Shown in pieces: positions 25,699 through 40,400 of a stretch of DNA of 64,000 nucleotides (the first letter of the stretch is position 1; each line of letters opens with the position of its first letter). The stretch is from NCBI GenBank assembly GCA_914767715.1, contig OU612065.1:36952001-37016000 (forward strand), written 5' to 3'. The notes below the pieces were generated by a model, which saw nothing but the letters and a program-made list of their open reading frames with translations, was not told the DNA's origin and did not search any database. A program made the translations under genes and the position numbers. Source of the DNA: Membranipora membranacea. Lineage: Eukaryota; Bryozoa; Gymnolaemata; Cheilostomatida; Membraniporidae.

Positions 25699-26154
25699 AA
25701 CAGTGATTGGGATAGTGATAGTGATTGTAACAAGAGGCCAAGGCTTTGAAATAAACCAATAACAACAATTATTAGCTTAAAACATAAAACAATAATGTAA
25801 TATAACTACAGCAACAACTATTTTATTTTCATGTTTTTATACCCTTCAAGAGAGTCAATTTATGATTTATCATCTCTGTGTGAGCTGGATATACTTTATC
25901 TAGCTTGCAGATGTTTATAATATAAATCAAACATTAACACTGGAAAAGAATACATTTTTATGTTTTTTCCTTAAAAATAAACATTATTAACATACAAGGG
26001 AAATTAATTGCTAATTATTTTTAACTGACACAATCTACTTATAAATCAATCATTAGGGTCCGGACATTCCTCTGGTAATGAAACCTTAATTAAAATGTCA
26101 ATATCCAGATATAACACTGTGTACAATGAAGAGTAAACTGTTCTCATGCTGGAG

Positions 26155-26407
26155 CTGGAGGTAGCTCAGTTGGATAGAGCGCCGTCTCTTCAGCATGCAA
26201 ATGTTGAAGGTCGTGGGTTCGAATCCCACTGAAGTCTACTGACTGCTGGGGTTTGGTTGGACCCCCAGGTGTGCTCCGACCTGCCTGCAAACTGAGAGCA
26301 AATGGGCGCAGATATTGCAGCCTAGCCCCTAAGGCAACTAGTATTTCATCGCCCATGCTTCGGGATGTGGCGTGTGATATGTCATCTGATTTTAATCAAC
26401 CTTTTAG
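26155..26407 (+). mobile_element. tRNA-derived SINE inserted in copy 2
   Basis: Copy 1 (around 6194) reads GCTGGAGCCATACTG without interruption; copy 2 has about 253 bp between GCTGGAG and CCATACTG. The insert starts GGAGGTAGCTCAGTTGGATA (box A) and has GTGGGTTCGAATCCCAC (box B) near 26214-26230. The body then carries CAGGTGTGCTCCGACCTGCC and ends TTTTAATCAACC. The body and tail match 18032-18190 and 18986-19146. No clear target duplication was found beyond AG, and no poly-A tail. Confidence 0.85.
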
Positions 26408-28467
26408 CCATACTGATAGATAGTAAATACATTAATATTTAAGTGTTGGATATGTGTTGTCAGTCCACAACAGTTATTTCTGCAACTGCCAATGGCAAGA
26501 AAATAGAGTATAAAAGCAGAAGCATCTACAACCACTTATATCTGTTGCTGAGAAATGGGGATATCTGGCTCCCTCTGGCATACCTATCAAAGACAGGTGA
26601 TGTCAGAGGTTATTGGCCAACAATAAAGCTGCCCATTGGCAACCTCTACAGAAGGTTGCTGGCTAAACCTTGCCGGCTGGGTAAAATATTGACGATATCT
26701 AATTAAGTGTAAACCAATCAGTGAATCCCTCCACACAAGCTCTATTCTTATGAAAAGATGATACAAATAAATATTCTGCTTGATCCAAACCTTCAATCAC
26801 TTATTTTGGCACTGTTGGTGTTGATAAAACTGTACATTAGTACACCATGATACCTTAATTCTGTGTTTTTGCTATGCTCAAACCAATGAACTAAACCTCT
26901 AGGAAGAACAACTGCAGTCACGAGGTTTAGTTCATTGCTCAAATATTCCTCTCATCATGCTGTTATGTCTAAATTTTGTTCTCACCCTGGCCTTTACATA
27001 TTAGTCTGACTAAAAAGACTAGTGAGGGCCTTCTGTCGGCTCCCCAAACCTAATTTTAAAGCATTGAAACTTGGCTAAGAAATGAGCAAGATCTAGTAGA
27101 GTTAAAATGATTTGCCAATTCTAATTATGACATCACATGGCGCCAAAATTATACTGTGATGATTGATATGTTATAAGGAGTTGTGCCCATTATTAACTAT
27201 AGCGTCAGAGGCAACATAGGGTAACTGAAATGCTTAGTTTTCACTCCTCTCTTTTACTCCTTGGTGAAACCTTGTTCACCTTCTCCAATGATATGCAATA
27301 AAGGTCGAGTTTAATACAGAGGGAGTGATCAATTAATATAACCTAGATCTCTGCATCAAATGTGATATCAATGTCTATCGTTAAAAATTACATACATGAT
27401 ATTAAAATGTAAAAACAAACATACATTTTCTAAAAATGATTTAACGTTGAATTGTGACTTCTGACAAGCAGTCGTGAATTGATAGCAGTTGTTGCGTGGT
27501 CGCAGTTTCAGACTTCACAAATGCAATATGCAAGATTATGAGCTGTCCTTCCACACAAGTTACACACTGTCTAAAACAGAGTTCTCAGTAGACGTGTTTT
27601 GGTTGTTGACTTACGTTAGTCGGTTTTCTTCGCTGAGGCGATGTCGTACTGGATGAGGTGTAGCTGGAGGTAGTTCTGGTATTCACTGATTTTGCTGGTC
27701 AAGTTTTCACTGTATTGCACAGCAGATGTCGCTAGGTTGATTGATAGTTATTTTATTGTACTATATACCGTAGACACCATAGACACCGTGAAAACTTGTT
27801 CGCCTCCTCCCATGATATGCAATAAAGGTTGAGTTTACTAACAGAAGTAGATCGGTTAGTATAAAATCTCAGTCGTCTGATTTAGTTGAGACTGGTAAGT
27901 GAGACTAACTATCTTCAGAGTAACAGATTAGGCAGCTTGATCGAGCGATGCCTTGACTTAGAATGACCAATATCAAAATTGTTGTAGAAATGAAGGATTC
28001 TAGCAGTAAACAACACTGAATCATAATTATTGCAAAATAAGTATTTTTAACAAAGAAAGTAACATGTTGCGGTCAAAAAACGGCAGCCATAAAACCAACG
28101 GAAGCTTGATTCACCTATACCAGGACATTGATGTGACAATTGATGCTGAAATCATCTTGTTTGTTTTGGTAATAATTCACTATGCGCTAGAACTAAGGGA
28201 TGATTATGGTTTTGTTTGTGTGGCTAAATAAAACATGACCTAGTGATGGGTAATAAAACAAGGACAATGATATTTTCAATCTTACACTACTCCTCACAAG
28301 GAGTAGCTCCTTGCTGCTAGTCATCCATATCTAAGCAGAGAGATAAGTTTTTTGTATTGTAATAAGTCTATTGTAGTGTCATATAGCATGAATGACTTTG
28401 TCCATATAACTTTTTTCAGGCGTTGCCTGGACAGCCTAGTGCCGCACATTGATCTGAATTTGAGGAA

Positions 28468-31400
28468 ATGTCCAGTGAGAAGTACGAGTTGAGTAAAGTG
28501 GAGGAGGGGAATGGCGTGAGACAGCGAGATCATAGAGATGGTAGTCCTGACAGCGGATTGGAAAATACGAGTACCGACACTGTAAGTTAGCTGGAATCGG
28601 TGACAAGACCATCAAGTGCTTTATTGGTGTGGAAAAGAAGACACAAACTATCATCATATAACATTTGCAGGAGTTTCAGATAAGAAAAACTCAAGATCAC
28701 TGAAGATCCTCCTGCCTTATCTGGGCTGATGATACTATCCATGCATACATGTTAGGGCGAGGGATATAATTATTGTGAGCATCCATGAGTAGGCATAGCA
28801 GTAGCGATATAACATCCCTTTCCTCCCATCCTTATTGCAAAAGGCTTCTTGGCACTATCGACATTTGAAAAAGTTCATCTATTTTGATGCTTGTAAATCA
28901 TGTACTGGGAACCAGGGCGAGTTAGCATGATCAGTTCAAGGAGTTAGATCAGTTGTAGAGCGCTTACTGGCCTGGCATTGTGAAGTGTTCAAAGTTCATC
29001 AATCACCATTGTCATGGGATCTATCAATCTAACTGTTGATAGAACTGCTATGAATCTAGTCTACGCACTTTGCAGGAATTGCTTGGATTTTTCCTCTCAT
29101 TACTTCTAGATTAATCTTACTTCATATAGCCTAGGGTCCAATAATACACATTGTATGACCTTTTGTCAAAGTCATGAATGACCGCCCTTATTCAAAATGA
29201 AAAAAATTCTGGCTGACATTTTCTTCACTACTTGGCAGTGAATATCTCTGCTCATGGGTATTTCCCAAACATGAGGCTACTTCTCCCAGAGTCTGATTGG
29301 AGAACTCTCATACCTGGAGCAATATAGTAGGTGGCATGAATAGAAATCAATAGATTTTGCAGTTTTAGTGCTCCCCTTGATTAACTTATAACACCCAAGA
29401 GCTGACAACTCCAGCAAGATCCTGCATTGTTCTCAGACTTTCCCTCGCCGGGGGGCCGTCGGGCGAGGGGCAAAAGTCTGAAGGGCTCAGACTACTATGA
29501 ATCATGAGTATTTATAATCTTTGCTAGACTAGATATATCATAGATCAAATTTTATCCAATTGCCTGTATTCCATTTGCTCCCTTCCACTGGTCACGCTGC
29601 AGCGTGACCAGGGGACCAAACTTGGTCTAGATATATCCTTACACTGAGGTATTATCCAAGAATATGCAGCTGAACTAAGGCTTAACGGTGACATCACAAT
29701 GTGATATAGGCGTTACCAATTGCTGGACTGTATTTGTAAAGTTGGGTATGGGCAATTTTTGACATATTTTAGTATCTTTGGTATGAGGGCATCCTCCTCC
29801 TTTCTTTATGGAATAATATCACATTACAGCCACACTAACACTACAATCCTTGATCCCATGCCACCAAATCAAGGTGAATTAATTTCTAAATAAAATGAAG
29901 AAAATAAGCTCGCTCATAATATGTTCCTGGCCTGTCCGCCACCCTCAAAAAATCTGCAATCAATTCACTCTATTTGGTATCTCCGGTACACTCTCCCGCT
30001 CAAAATATTATATTATTTTTATATTTCCTAATTGGAGCAGATCAATAGAAGGCAACGAAATATTCAGTTACTAATTCTGCACCTACATGACACAATGCAT
30101 GTAAAGAGCCCATATTTTCATTTGTAATATGGTTTTTTCCATTGCCCAGTCATGAGATATTGAGTAAGTCTCAATTACATGATATTATATTTTTAGTTTG
30201 CTGAAAAGAGGAATAATTCCCCAGTGACAGTAGGTGAAGGTGGAGATGAGGCTCACCACAAAGCTGTTAAGGAGTATGAGGAGGAGGATCTCTCCGATGA
30301 AGAAGAAAACTGCTGCACTGCTGCTGTTAATAAAACTACTGCGTCTGCATCTGGATGGTATGATCAAAAAGCGTGCTGACCTAACAGATAAAAAGGAACA
30401 CCGTTTTTATATGGCCATTAGATCAAGCATGATCCAATTTTACTATATTTAGGATTCGAGCCGCTGCCAAAGGGTGTTTACCGGCAGCTCAGTAGAATGG
30501 GAATGACCAGACTGTGGACAAATTGGGTCAAACTTGTTCCACCCTACCATATATATATATATGTATACAGAAACAAACATAAACATGAAAATATCCATCC
30601 ACGACTTTTGTCTTAGGTAATATTTTATGATGAGAGCAGACTAGTTTATGGTGTCCTGTATTACAATCTTAGCTAACAGCTTTAATCGTTTGTTTACTGG
30701 TCTGATTCAACAGTGTAATCTGTGCCTTCATTCCTATACAGTACTATTATACTGACACAATATTAACATAACCATTAAATTTATCCTTGATTTATCTAAC
30801 CACTGAAATTGATTTTATTTGCCTCCCTCATTAAATAGTCATTGGTTAGGGTGAAGCTGAGGTTATCGTAGCAACAAACCTTAAGAAGTGCTATTTTTTG
30901 CATCGTCATGATTTTCATCAGTGTGTAAATGTAAATGTAGACCATAGACTTAATAATAAAGAAATAAATAATATTATTAAGTCTATGAAGTAGACCAAGT
31001 GTGATCCGGATTGCTTACTTTTACTTTTGGAATTGCTTCCCCCCAATTATCAGCGGTAGTGGTGCAGACTCGAATACAGGCAATCTAGCTCAATTTTGAT
31101 TTATCATACACGTGATTCCTTTCTAGGGGGAACAATATTCGTAGGCTGATCAGGAACTGGAACTTATTATCACTTTCTATGATGCAGCACAATAAATATT
31201 GTTGCCAGCAGTAAACAGATTGTAATGGCGTCACAGTATATCAATTAATAGTGCTGTCGAGGCATTTAGCTGTCCACCCTCTACATCATGTATATCTGTC
31301 TTTATTTCTCACCTTGAATTACCATACAGAAACAGAAGCCAAAAACAAGTATTTTGCATCTTTGCAATAACCTAATTTTAAATTTAATTTACGACTAGTG

Positions 31401-34400
31401 TTTTAATGAAGGATAAGTTTCATTCAAAGTTCACATTGATCGTCTTTGTTTACAGGTACAAGGACCACTCAACCGCCTTCTGGAAATTCGTTAGGCTGTT
31501 CCTGCTTGCTCTATGGGCGGCATACTTTATCGGATCCATGTACTACCACTTCAAATTTGGATGGGATCCCACCAACGAGCCTGCCATACGTCTCATAGCT
31601 ATCAATGTACTAGCAGTATTCTGTGTGACTTATTGGGCAATAAAGAAATATCATGGCAGAAAAATATGGAAGAGTTGCCCAAAACCTTGTACGACTGGCA
31701 TCAGTAATTTTCTCAACAAGTACTGGCACATTCTACAATGGTAAGCTCGAGCACTGTACATACCAGTCTAAGTAAAATCTGATATAAACTTCAGTTTAAA
31801 AAAAAAATGGTAGCACTCCCCTGTATGGTCTGTAGTGTCATTGATCTAAAATCTAGTGACTCTAGAAACAAGCATGATGTCTAAAACGGAGACCTCTGAA
31901 CTGAAACAGATTTCCGTGCATAAATTCAGACATTTTTGAGGGCAGTCTTGTTTTTCTGAACAGTGTCGAAAAACTGAGGAAAGGAAAAAAAAAATGATAT
32001 ACACTCATGTGAATTAACTTTTTTTTGCTCAAAGTGGGAAAATCCAGTGCGATATGATACAATCACTTTTGGACATACAGTCCTGTTTATCAGGTGTTTT
32101 ACAGATATTAGATCTGTCTCCACAAGCTTATCTTTAGGTCTGGATCCAATCAAGGAGGTATTGCTTGTGGCGTTTGGTGATAAATTCAATAGAAGATAAG
32201 TTCGGAGCATATATGCCCATATGTTTGCAATGTACTTTTATTCAATTAAGAAACATCAAATGTAAATAAATTGGCGATATGATATGTATTCAGACTAGCA
32301 CTGACAAGTCATTGAAAAAACTTATGAATGTTGGACAAGTTGTTACTGAAAAGAAAAAAGAGGGATATATATCGCCATTGTAATTTATATAATTGGCTGG
32401 TAGCCAGATTGACGATCTTCCTAGCAAAAACCCACAAGCACTATAACAATCATTGAACTGTCCCCTATGTATATACTTACTCTGTGATATTATATTTCTT
32501 GATTATATATTTTTTCTTTGCAGGGTGTTTGCTGGTATTATTTTTGTAGCGCTTGTACTCGTGCTGGCTTTAGATGTAGGCATGAAAGCGCCTGGAAATC
32601 TTATATCACTCATAGGCATGGCTGTCTATATTGGATTATTCTATGTCTTTTCAAAACACCCATCAAAGGTGAGCTTAATCTAACACATCGTATGTCTTCA
32701 GACTATTGTGATAAAAAAATGAAGATATCAATAGCTTATTCTTGTGCTCACTCACAATCCCTTGATTGACCGCAAATAATTTTGTTAGTTTGATGTATGT
32801 AAAAAAACAGGTGTATGGTCAAAAAGTAAAAAGTACTAGTAGCATTTTGCAGTGTATACCCCATCACACATTTAGCAAATAAGAGGATGTCATGCAATAT
32901 AGACCCTGATTGATTGCTATTTTGATATATTAGTCTTCTCTCAATTATTATTGTACCAAATTAAAAAGGTATTTTTACCTAAACTGGATCTAAACAAAAT
33001 CCTCATTATCACATTGCAATCTGATCTGCCTGTTGAAGTCATTTTTTTATGAGTGTGATATCATTCTTTGCACCTAAACCAAACCCCTTAATATAACTGT
33101 TTTTGTAGTGTTGTTTGGAAGTTATCTGCATAGTTTGTCCTACTTTTTTTGTATTTTTGGCCCATGATCAACAAGATTTGCTATCGATTGCATAATACTG
33201 TTGCTGCCAAGTTAAGTTTTCTGATACGTTTAACAGATGTTTACAGTCTGCCATGTATGGACATTATTGTATCATTTCGTAGCCATTTCTAACTATTCAC
33301 TATTATATGGGTCTATTTTTCAGGTGGCATGGAGACCTGTTATCACTGGCCTATTGTTGCAGTTTATATTCGCGTATCTCAGTCTAAGAACATGCTTTGG
33401 TTACCTCACATTCAAATGGCTAGGTGACAGAATTCAGGAGTTTCTATCTCACACTGATGTAGGAGCTGAGTTTGTGTTCGGCACAAAATACACTGATCAC
33501 TTTGTGGTATTCAAGGTAAAGTATAAAACACTGCTAATGATGAAAATCACATTCTCTTCTCCATAACTGGTTTAACACACCCTCCTAACCATTGTGCAGA
33601 GATCATCTCTGTACTAGTTTCCAATAGAACTGCCCATATAGTTTAAGCACTTATTTCACAAGCAAGATATGTAAATTTGTTTGCCATTCTGTTTTCTTGT
33701 GAGTAACATTTCAAGTCTTAGGTATAGTTGATAAACAAGCCTTTCATTTTCTAGGTGTTACCTGTAGTCATATTCTTCAGTTCTGCCATTTCTATGCTCT
33801 ACTATCTGGGAGTGATGCAGGTTGTCATCCACAAGGTATGTGTCATAAAATCAAACAATAATTATTCTTAGTACTGAATGAGTTCGATGACAATACTGCT
33901 AACCACAGTTATCCCATCTGTTTTAGAAAGGAGACAACTTCTGCCACTTCTCTGTTAACATATGAAATTCAAATACTGTCAGTGCAAGGAGTTTGGGACA
34001 TAACTCCTTGGTCAGTGCAAGATAATAAAGAGTTGTCCTTTGTAAATGAATCAGCTCTAGACTGTTTTTGTAATTGCAGCAGATGTATTGATATGCTTGT
34101 ATAAAATTCACCAGTTTGTTGACAGTTGTTACATAGTTTTAAGGTATAGTAACGCCTAAAAAAAAGTTGTCCGAATTAGTTGATTTTGGCATATATGGAA
34201 GACCATCTAGGTAGGAGTATATTTCTATGAGAATCGGGGACGTAACGTCTTTTGACGTCGCGTCATGACTGCACGAAGATCACGTATTTTGCTGGAAAGG
34301 GAACTTTCAGGCAGCTGTAGCATAGAGATGGAATTGGTTTTCTTCTTGATTTTTGAATAACAGTTTATAAAGAAGGTGAGGTTGAATTATTTATAATCAT

Positions 34401-37400
34401 ATTCCTTCAATTTGGCTCCTGAGTGCTTTTTTGAGTACGATGAAGCAACGTATAATTATGTGCCAGGCATGAGGTTTCTCTTGGGTCTCTTCACAGCTGA
34501 ATTCTAATCTGACAGCATAAAAACCACTAGTTAACAATTCTAGAGACTTCAAAATGTATTCTCCTACTTAGACTTTCGGAGTGGACACCATAATGTAAAG
34601 AAAAGTATTATTTGCTCATTATACCAAAGATTATAAATACTAAGATATGACACTCCTATCAAACTGCGGTCTTCAGTTGAATAGGCAAGCGGGCCGCATG
34701 AAAACGAGTGTTATGCTTCAATTATGAGCTTTATGAGTAGTGGCTTTCAATAGAATTTCAATAGGAAATTCAAAATTTACACAGGTAGCCTGTTTGTTTT
34801 TCATGAAAATTATGTATTTCCAAATTTCACTGAAACTTCAAATAAAAATATTTTAGATCTAGACATTTCAGGCATCTCAATCTAAAAATCAAAATCATGT
34901 GATGATTACTAACAAGTGATTTTGAGTTTTGAGGATTTTTTTTAGCAATCTTTACAAACTTTAAGATGTTTTGACACACAAGACTTACTCAGATAAACAG
35001 TTCTCTTTACATCAAAAACTAGTATTTGCATGTCTTAAAGTAGATCCATGTAAATAAATGTGTTATCTAGTTATTTCAGTCTTCAGGGTGATAAAAAATC
35101 CAAATGAATTTGATGGCCTCCTAGAGAGTAGTATTGAAATGTGTTAGCAGTGGGTGACTTGGGGAAGCTTTCTGTTTTGTGGCATCAGATCTTGTCCATT
35201 TGTGCACCACAGTTACTCAGCACATCTAAACATTGACTATCAATATTACTGAATAAGTGCAGTCTATGTCAATGCACAGATCAGTTTCTTTGAAAATGAA
35301 TTCAAATTTTTGAGTATCGAGTTAGTATGGATCTTACTCGAGAGGATATCGTAGGATCTTATTGCAAGATTTGGTAAAAAACTATAAAGTACACTGTAAG
35401 ATCAACTAAGTGACATTGGCCTTATCATAGCGTTTGAGGGGAAACATGACTAACGATAGTTTGACTACCAAGGGAAGGTGATATAAATGCAACTGTGGTG
35501 ATCTTACCACTTACTATTTTGCCAGCGACTAAACGCCTGGTAGGTTAACTATATGATAGCTGAGATTATGGGTGGAGTTTCACTGATGTAGTTGAGTACT
35601 AGAGTATGGACCTGAGTTTTCATGTTATAACGCTAAGCTCAATCTAAAATAAAGGCCCCATCATTCATGCAGATGGTTGGGTAATTTTCGCTTAGCATAT
35701 GTATAGAAGAGACATGTCCATATGGCGCTATGAACTGGACACTTTTTGGGCCGTCTCTATAGCCACATTTACCTCTCAAATTGGAGCAAATGTTCTTAAG
35801 TAAATATCTTGATTGAGGTGATTGGTAATAATGATTATTTTCATGGTTCACAAAAAGATTATGTTGGAGGGGGAGGGGGAGGGAGAAAAGAAGGCTGTTT
35901 TTGGGCTGTTTTTATCTAGTTTTCAGCTTGTGAATGACAAATTTCATAAATCTGACACCTTCCTTTGGTCAGCTTAAAATGACTGTTGGTCATAGGAAAC
36001 TTTGTTTGATGTAAGGGCTATCTAGTATTGTGTGTACCTTGTCTTACTCATCTCACAAAGGAATGTTAGCCACTAAATCAAATATATCTGCAAAATCCAT
36101 TGACTGACTACATGAATAAATGCCTAGACTGTGGCCCATATGTTCTGGTAACACATGTAAAAAAAATCAAGAGAATTGCATGAACCATTCTCAGGCAAAT
36201 CTGAAATAAGTAAGGCTATGTCTGCAGAAAGAAATCATTTCTACATTGTAATCTTATATAAACAGAGCAAGCGAGCACAGCATCCTAAAATGACAAACAC
36301 TCGTTTTCACGCTTGAATTGCTGTGGACAGGGAACAGCGGGAGTGGCATGTCATAGTCATTGATTATACTCATTTATCTAACACAATTTGAGCACCTGAC
36401 ATGATTTATTGTATCTGTTGCATGCATTGACTCCTCATGACAACAGCGTGACCAATGTGTAATTGATAAACGATCATTAACACTCTACAAGCTCTCATTT
36501 CTATCAGTAGGGGATGTTTGATTATTTTCTCAATGACAAAACATTGTATGATATGGAGTTATTTTTCTGAAGATATAGAAGGCCTCGGCCTTGATTGATT
36601 GCCAATTATTTTAGTAAACCAACTGATAACAGCGGCGTGATGTTGCTCTTCAACTTCGCTACCATAGCAACAACTGTATCACCTCTCAAAGTTGACTTAC
36701 TGAACGCAGGAAGCGAATCTGCTCTATGGGGGTGACTCACCTCTTAAATCACAATTTGTCACTTATCCCCTTTGAATTTCATATTCATATTTCTTGGAAG
36801 GTGTGAGTTATGATTTCAACTGTGTTTTATGATGGTTTTTGACGAGTTTGGACATGTTTATCCAAATCTGTGGCCAATAATACAACATAATCTCCACTTC
36901 GGTAATCAGATAATAATTTTTTATGTTTGTTGTTCACTTGATCTTACTTTTTGACCATTACCTGTAGATTGCATGGTTGATGAAGGTCTCCATGGGAACA
37001 ACAGCCGGAGAATCACTAAATGCTGCTGGAAACATCTTTGTCGGTATGGTGAGTAACTTCAATACATTTTTTCAGCAAGAAACAACCACTATTCATATCA
37101 AAGCTTTGCCTTGAAATGGAAAAAAAAAGTAAATTTTTTCGCACAAGGACATTATTGAATGATGTAACCAAATTCAAAATGAAAAAAACCAGGGTCTAGA
37201 AGGGTCTACAGTATGTTATATCCCCTGTCACGGGATATCACTAAAATATCTTTGACTACGCTACCATTGTCCAATACTGTTTGTTGATAGCTTGTAGTGT
37301 AAGAAGAGCAGCCTCGTAACTGCCCTAGGCAAGCCTGGGCTTGGCCTAATGTTATACTGTAAGTGGATCTTCATTTTAATGTGAATCCGTGACAGGGGAG

Positions 37401-40400
37401 ATAACACACTGTAAACCCTTCTAGACCCTGGATTTCCGCATTTTAAATTAGGTTACCTCATTCAATAATGTCCTTGTGCAAAAAATTTACTTTTTTTGTT
37501 CATTGCAATGGCAAAGCTTTGATATGAACAGTGGTTGTTTTTTGCTTTCCTAGACACTTTAAAGTACTATACCCTACTGACCTTAATATTTCGCGGGCTC
37601 CTAATTCGCGGAGGGCACAACTCAAACCTTTTTCACTAGTCTTAATTATTCACGGATCTCAGGCCCGCGAAATTGAGAGGACAACTCCTCTATAGTAGTA
37701 GTTGTATTCTACTTTGAAAAAACCATAAACATATAAATACTCTAGACTGGAAACTACTGGCTTAGAGCGTCTTCTCTAATTCAGTGACGCGACGTCACTG
37801 CGCTATTCACTTTTTCTCTGTAGTGAATAGGAGTTATCTCCACATAAATATAATATGTGAATATAAGACCTTCTTATTTCTAAATATGACCACTACAACT
37901 GGGTATAACCGGTGAATATTATAGAACATAAAGTAATTAAGTATAAAATGTGATCAGTATATCGTGCAATGAAATATTGTCCGTGCAGTAACAACTTACA
38001 TTATAGCTGTTTCTGGCCTGAAGAATTTGTATGAAAAATGGTGCATCAACTATTGTAAATTTAAGGTTTTGCTCAGCATTTTCACTGAATTAACTGCATC
38101 TGATCTTTCCAACTGTCAACTGATGGTCCTTTAGTATGGTTTAATTTCAAATGTATTTTGTCAACTAAAGGCTTAAAATCTGAGCTCAGAACACTGAGTC
38201 TTTGCTCTTCATATCGATTCAGTGATTTTGCATGATAATATTGTTGAAGATTAGCTACTTCTGGATCAATCTACTGAGACTTTAAACTAGCATAAGCTAG
38301 AAATTTTGGTCTTGGATTGACATGGTATTCCTACACATCCCTCCCTGATACACATGTATCAATCTGTGTAAAAATCAACAAATTATAAGCAGTGAAATCT
38401 CAATAACGTTGAGGGTTTATAATCTCACATATGACCTGGATGTCTAGTGTTTCCCCAACATTTGGTGGGTATTGAGGCTTTATTTTTGAAGAAAATTAAC
38501 TGGCAGAATAACAGGTCTCTTCATCGCAGAGGAAATAGATTTGATAAAATACCACAATTTAACTCACTTTGTGGGAATAATCCGCTGGCTTGTGACAGGA
38601 CATGAATAAAATATTTGATAGGGATAAGAATTTGAACTATTATCAGGGATGATTTAAATGCAGCCCAGACTGGCCCAATCAATCCGAAGAAAAACTTTTG
38701 TTAAGTTAAAGACCTTCAAAAATTAAGCAAGATTCTTGTCGATTCAAAAAATGGCCCAGACTGGCCCAATCAATCACATAAATATTGAGTTATATGTGCG
38801 TGCTGTAGAGAAAATAAAAGTGGCTCAGACTGGCCAAATCAATTGATAATTTAGTGGCTGTATATTTACCGAGACTTATCTTATCAGATATGGCTGAATA
38901 TAGGGAGGCGGGTCATTTTAGACCGAATAAGAGTGTTTGCATCCGTTTTCAAAACGGCCTCATGATGAGCGCGGATCCTTACATAACGATTGATTATTTC
39001 CCTCACAATGCTGCTTGCATGCTCAGCACAACTGAATAATGAGAGATTGCCTGACTCTATAATCTTTGATAGACTGTGCAGCCGGGCAAGTTCTGGGAAT
39101 TTAGGACCCAAACCTGTTTTAAGCAATGATCTGATTACTCTGTCTGACAAAAGACACACTCTAAAAAATGCTTCGAAAGGGGTTTTGAGTCCACCACGAT
39201 TCTTAAGTGTGATTAGTGTCGGCATGTCAACTTCCCTCGCTTAGGCCACATCCTCGACACAGAGGCTACAGCTTAGTTGCATGGTTCTGGTTATGAAACC
39301 TCCTATCAGAGAAAGATGTAGCATTGAGTAATTAATAGTATATTTAATCTATTTGAATATGTATTTATGTGTACAACTGGCTAATTGATATGTTACTTTA
39401 TAATGTTTTCATTATATCATGCCTTTGTTTTCCAATCCAAAAAACAAACATTTAGAAACTGAGACAATTTTCATTCTAGATCATCAAGACTCAGCATTTT
39501 TGTAGATAAGTTGAAAAGCTAAGATCTTCAAGGATACTAAGATCGTGTAACATTGCAGCATTTGCACTGTTTTATCAAGAGTTATGCTCACTTACCAATA
39601 TACTCAACAATATCTGTGACAGGTTTCGATAGCTCAAGCTTGATCTTTAGGTCATTTGAATGGAGTTTTGAAAAGCGCAGTGATGTCGGTCATGAGGAAT
39701 GCACTAAATTAGGGAGGACCCTGTTCATGCTTCAATTAACCAGTAGTTTCCAGTCTAAAGTATTAATATGTTTATGAGATTACCCCACAGCATGAAAACT
39801 TTTATTAAAATTTAAATATCGCATATATATATATACTTTTTTGTCATCCTACATCATCTTTAGGAATGTTTTTCATGCAGTGACAGAACAAAAAAGAAAA
39901 AAACTTAAGCGGAGAGAAAAAGAAAAAATACTCAAGTAACAAGAATTAATATTGATAGTGCTTTGATAGTTGTTGTTTAAAATGAGTAAGTTTGGTTGCT
40001 GAGCGTATCTGAATTGGTAAAAAGTTAAAAGTTGTAGTGATTTTTTGTCTTAATTGATCAGTGTGATAATGTAATAGGTATTTGTCTCTTAAAAAGGTTT
40101 TCGAGCTAGCTGGAATAAAGCCTTCCAAAAGAAAGTCAGGTGCAAACAAATGCAAAATTTGAAAACCAAAAATACAGGTGAAATGACCAGCAAGGAGAGG
40201 AATTAAGTATTCACAAAAATATCCAAAATATTAAATCCCTAATCAAATTATAAGGTGTTTGCAAAGTTACCAATGATATTATTCATTGTGGATTTACAAA
40301 ATCGATATTCATTAATGATTCACTAGTACGTTTTCCTATTCTTGGCCAGGTCGCTAAATTTAAATCAGTGAATATTTATATCCTATAGGGTATTGTAGAT

